Below, one piece after another: positions 5,244 through 7,609 of a DNA stretch of 7,609 nt. The notes beneath the pieces were generated by a model. The model was given only the letters and a program-made list of their open reading frames with translations. It was not told the DNA's origin and ran no database searches. This DNA comes from Desulfofustis sp. (GTDB lineage Bacteria > Desulfobacterota > Desulfobulbia > Desulfobulbales > Desulfocapsaceae). Location: the NCBI GenBank assembly GCA_030145365.1, contig JAQYVS010000121.1, forward strand, positions 1 to 7,609, in the 5' to 3' direction. The translations under genes and the position numbers were made by a program. How positions within the stretch are numbered: position 1 is the first letter of the stretch; each line of letters starts with the position of its first letter.

Positions 5244-6599
5244 TTACTTAAAGTCACTCTTATCAAGTCCGTATTTCCTCATTTTATCAGATAGGGTTTT
5301 CCGAGGGATGGACAGAACATCCATAACTTCTTTTATTGATCCATTATTCGATGAGAGTGCCTGCTCAATAAGACTTTTTTCAAATATCTCCACTTGCCGA
5401 GAAAGACTTCTTGGTTCAACATGAACCGAACCTGATAACAATCGGTCTATGGACCAGTCATTTTGTGCGCCGAGAAGTACATAGCGCTCTGCAACATTTC
5501 TTAATTCACGCACATTGCCTGGCCAGGAATATGTCATGATTGCATTTAGCTGAGTACTGTCGGGGAGCGGTACTTCTTGCTGATATCTGTGACAGGCAAC
5601 GAGTATAAAATGGTGGAAGAGAAGCGGTATATCCTCACGTCTTTCGCGTAAGGGAGGAATCCTGAGCCGAACAACATTGAGGCGGTAGTACAGATCTTCA
5701 CGAAACAAACCCTGATCAGATAACTCTCTGAGGTCAGCTTTTGCAGCAGCAACAACACGAAGATCAAGCGGAATGGTCTTGTTAGATCCTATTCTCTCAA
5801 CTGTACGTTCTTGAAGAATCCTCAGTAAATGAACCTGAACATGCAGCGGCATCGATTCTATTTCATCAAGAAGTAGTGTGCCGCCATTGGCATATTCAAA
5901 TTTTCCAATTCTTTTTTCTCTTGCATCAGTAAAAGAGCCGGCCTCATGACCAAATAGTTCACTTTCAATCAGCGATTCTGAAACTGCGCCGCAATTTACT
6001 GCCACAAAATTCTTTGTTCTTCTACTGCTCAATTCGTGAAGTGAGCGGGCAACAAGTTCTTTGCCAGTGCCCGTGTCGCCACTGATGAGTACGTCGGCTC
6101 CGGCATCGGCTACCTGAGCGATAGTGGAGCGAAGCCGTTCAATTTTTTCAGTTTTCCCAATAATGCGCGGCCCTGGAGTCCTTTGGGCCTCAAGTTCTCG
6201 ACGAAGATTTCTGTTTTCAAGCGTCAGAGTACGCTTTTCAAGTGCTCTTTGAACGGTTTTAACTAATCTTTCAGAGGAATATGGTTTTTCAATAAAATCA
6301 TAAGCACCGTCTCTCATGGCCTGGACAGCCATTGAAATGTCGCCATGGCCGGTTATAAGAATCACCGGTAGATCTTTGTCTATCGTTCTCACGGTGTTTA
6401 AGAAGGTCATACCGTCCATTTGCGGCAACCTTATATCGCAGATAATAATACCTTGTAGATCTTTATCTATCTGTGGCAAGGCCTGTTCAGCTGATTCAAA
6501 ACTCGTAACTACCATATCAGCTAGCTCAAGTGTCTGTGTGTTGGCCTGCCTAATGTGTTTCTCGTCGTCGATGAAGATGACTCTGTTGTTCGTTGCCAT
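5244..6599 (-). CDS. dctD: Sigma-54-dependent response regulator DctD
   Basis: This 451-residue cytoplasmic activator has the full NtrC-class layout. The receiver domain (about 5-120) has acidic Asp11 and Asp12, phospho-acceptor Asp55 (IICDIRLPQMDG), Thr83 and Lys105. The AAA+ domain (about 146-375) has Walker A GDTGTGKE (174-181, Lys180), Walker B LLLDEIE (242-248, Asp245/Glu246) and the arginine-finger region FREDLYYRLNVV (299-310). A Fis-type helix-turn-helix (about 417-445) ends the protein. Phosphorylated DctD should oligomerise on upstream sites and use ATP to open sigma-54 promoters. The sigma-54-contacting loop reads GSFTDA (221-226) instead of GAFTGA. The gene starts one base after the dctB stop (TGA-A-ATG), so the two are coupled. 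The next genes downstream are dctPQM, with sigma-54 elements between, which supports DctD over other NtrC relatives. Confidence 0.93.
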   Translation of the reverse strand: MATNNRVIFIDDEKHIRQANTQTLELADMVVTSFESAEQALPQIDKDLQGIIICDIRLPQMDGMTFLNTVRTIDKDLPVILITGHGDISMAVQAMRDGAYDFIEKPYSSERLVKTVQRALEKRTLTLENRNLRRELEAQRTPGPRIIGKTEKIERLRSTIAQVADAGADVLISGDTGTGKELVARSLHELSSRRTKNFVAVNCGAVSESLIESELFGHEAGSFTDAREKRIGKFEYANGGTLLLDEIESMPLHVQVHLLRILQERTVERIGSNKTIPLDLRVVAAAKADLRELSDQGLFREDLYYRLNVVRLRIPPLRERREDIPLLFHHFILVACHRYQQEVPLPDSTQLNAIMTYSWPGNVRELRNVAERYVLLGAQNDWSIDRLLSGSVHVEPRSLSRQVEIFEKSLIEQALSSNNGSIKEVMDVLSIPRKTLSDKMRKYGLDKSDFK

Positions 6600-6600
6600 T

Positions 6601-7609
6601 TCAGTTCGTTGCTAAATTTAGAGAAATAATAAAAATTGCCCCTGAGGATGAAGTCTCTGCGCGAATATCGCCACCAATATCTTTCAAGATTCTCTCTGTT
6701 ATGGTCAGACCCAGTCCCAGCCCTTGACCTGAGGGTTTAGTTGTATAAAATGGATCAAAAACTCTGGATAGATTCTCCGCTGATATACCCGCGCCAGAAT
6801 CCTTGACTTCTATAATGGCCCTGTCTGCCTTTTCATAAGCGAGTATTTCAATTTGTCGAATGTTGCGGCCTTCAACGGCGTGAATTGCGTTCCCCAGAAG
6901 ATTGACTATTACTTGCTGTAAAAGTACCTGATTAGCGAATAGTTTAATACTCTCGGGATTCAGATTAACATCCAGCCTGACATCATTTTTTCTGATTGCT
7001 GGATAAAGGATTTCAAGAGCACCGTCAACAACCCCTTGAAGTGGAACAATTTCGAGTTCCCCACTACTTTTTCTCGAAAATTCTTTGAGCTGCACACCAA
7101 GTTGTGCCATCCTGTCGGTTAGCTCTCCTATTTGCGCCATGTTCCAAGAGGCCTCGTCTGTCCTGTCTTTACTCAACAGTTGCCTGGCGTTATCTGAATA
7201 GCTCCTGATAGCGGCAAGAGGTTGATTTAATTCGTGATTAATACCAGCTGACATTTGCCCTAGAGTAGCCATTTTAGCAGCATGAACCAATTCTGAACGG
7301 GTTCGCTTGAGAACCTCTTCAGTATCCTTTCTATCCTGGATTTCTCTGAGCAGTTGTTTGTTTGTGTCAACTAATTCAACGGTTCTCTCGTTAACCCGAG
7401 TTTCGAGTTTTTCATTCAACTCCTGGAGTACCCTTCGAGATTGGTCCTCTAGCCGTTTGAGCTCTGCGAGACGCCTCTGACGTTGTTTCAGTAAAGCGAG
7501 CAGCAAATAAGCGAAAAGAATACCTGTACCAACCAGAATGTTGACTTCGATTATTTTTTTTCTGAGTGGCCTGATGTCTGTCATTATTCGAACATTCCAC
7601 CCGGCCTCT
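6601..7609 (-). CDS. dctB: C4-dicarboxylate sensor histidine kinase DctB, C-terminal part (5' end outside window)
   Basis: The minus-strand frame stays open to the window edge, so the ATG at 7584 is probably internal; codons above it read EAGWNVRI, matching the end of a DctB periplasmic sensor domain. Numbering from that ATG, a membrane helix spans about 12-33 and a coiled coil about 34-100. The HisKA domain has GQMSAGINHELNQPLAAIRSY with His117, and the ATPase domain has N-box Asn232, G1 DSGAG (262-266), F-box FDPFYTTK (276-283) and G2 GQGLGLGL (286-293). This is a complete catalytic core. DctB proteins detect external C4-dicarboxylates through tandem periplasmic PAS-like domains, which lie outside the window, and phosphorylate DctD. 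The HELNQPLAAIRSY box and the adjacent dctD and dctPQM support DctB over other NtrB-type kinases. Confidence 0.9.
   Translation of the reverse strand, partial: EAGWNVRIMTDIRPLRKKIIEVNILVGTGILFAYLLLALLKQRQRRLAELKRLEDQSRRVLQELNEKLETRVNERTVELVDTNKQLLREIQDRKDTEEVLKRTRSELVHAAKMATLGQMSAGINHELNQPLAAIRSYSDNARQLLSKDRTDEASWNMAQIGELTDRMAQLGVQLKEFSRKSSGELEIVPLQGVVDGALEILYPAIRKNDVRLDVNLNPESIKLFANQVLLQQVIVNLLGNAIHAVEGRNIRQIEILAYEKADRAIIEVKDSGAGISAENLSRVFDPFYTTKPSGQGLGLGLTITERILKDIGGDIRAETSSSGAIFIISLNLATN

Noticed and set aside
6316..6615. 99-codon open frame on the plus strand across dctD
   Set aside because: It is antisense to the conserved receiver domain, with no domain signature and no convincing ribosome site.
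7412..7600. 62-codon open frame at the right edge
   Set aside because: It overlaps dctB in another frame; the dctB frame is open to the edge and matches the family.
1..7609. Mobile element, CRISPR array, phage, toxin-antitoxin or defence system
   Set aside because: All long frames are accounted for by housekeeping, transport and regulatory genes; no direct repeat array, transposase, integrase or tRNA was seen.

Overview
The window looks like a chromosomal segment of a Gram-negative anaerobic bacterium, most plausibly a Desulfobacterota (sulfate- or sulfur-reducing 'deltaproteobacterial') lineage. This is an inference from an LL-diaminopimelate aminotransferase (DapL) gene, an MEP-pathway IspH, a C4-dicarboxylate TRAP transporter with its own DctB/DctD regulators, moderate base composition and clear Shine-Dalgarno sites. 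No marker gene fixes the taxon.

Layout. Positions 1-324 (+ strand) hold the 3' end of dapL (lysine/peptidoglycan precursor synthesis). Everything else is on the minus strand and reads from right to left. Entering from the right edge is the C-terminal part of a DctB-type sensor kinase (6601-7609, cut by the window end). One base later comes the sigma-54 activator DctD (5244-6599). A 277-bp regulatory gap follows, then dctP (3977-4966), dctQ (3324-3869) and dctM (1930-3327), closed by a strong intrinsic terminator (1877-1910). Next is an apparent two-gene unit, a universal stress protein (1314-1796) and ispH (340-1293), which runs convergently into dapL with only 15 bp between stop codons.

How the genes fit together. 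DctB/DctD should sense external C4-dicarboxylates (succinate, fumarate, malate) and switch on dctPQM. The dctD-dctP gap contains what this circuit requires: a -24/-12 (sigma-54) promoter candidate at 5084-5099 and, about 110 and 140 bp upstream of its predicted start, two sites sharing the half-site CCGCCAATT. One site is a perfect inverted repeat and one is degenerate; they lie 33 bp apart, about three helical turns. DctP binds substrate in the periplasm, and DctQ and DctM form the ion-coupled membrane transporter. A 10-bp stem-loop between dctP and dctQ probably favours the binding-protein message, and a 19-bp palindrome in the dctP leader may be a further operator or mRNA structure.

I see no mobile element, CRISPR array, tRNA/rRNA, phage gene or defence system. 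The coding content is well-known biology, and I do not think an undescribed gene system is present. The most interesting material is the compact regulatory architecture around dctP, plus local departures from family norms in DctD (GSFTDA loop), DctM (internal insert) and the stress protein (shortened nucleotide-binding motif).
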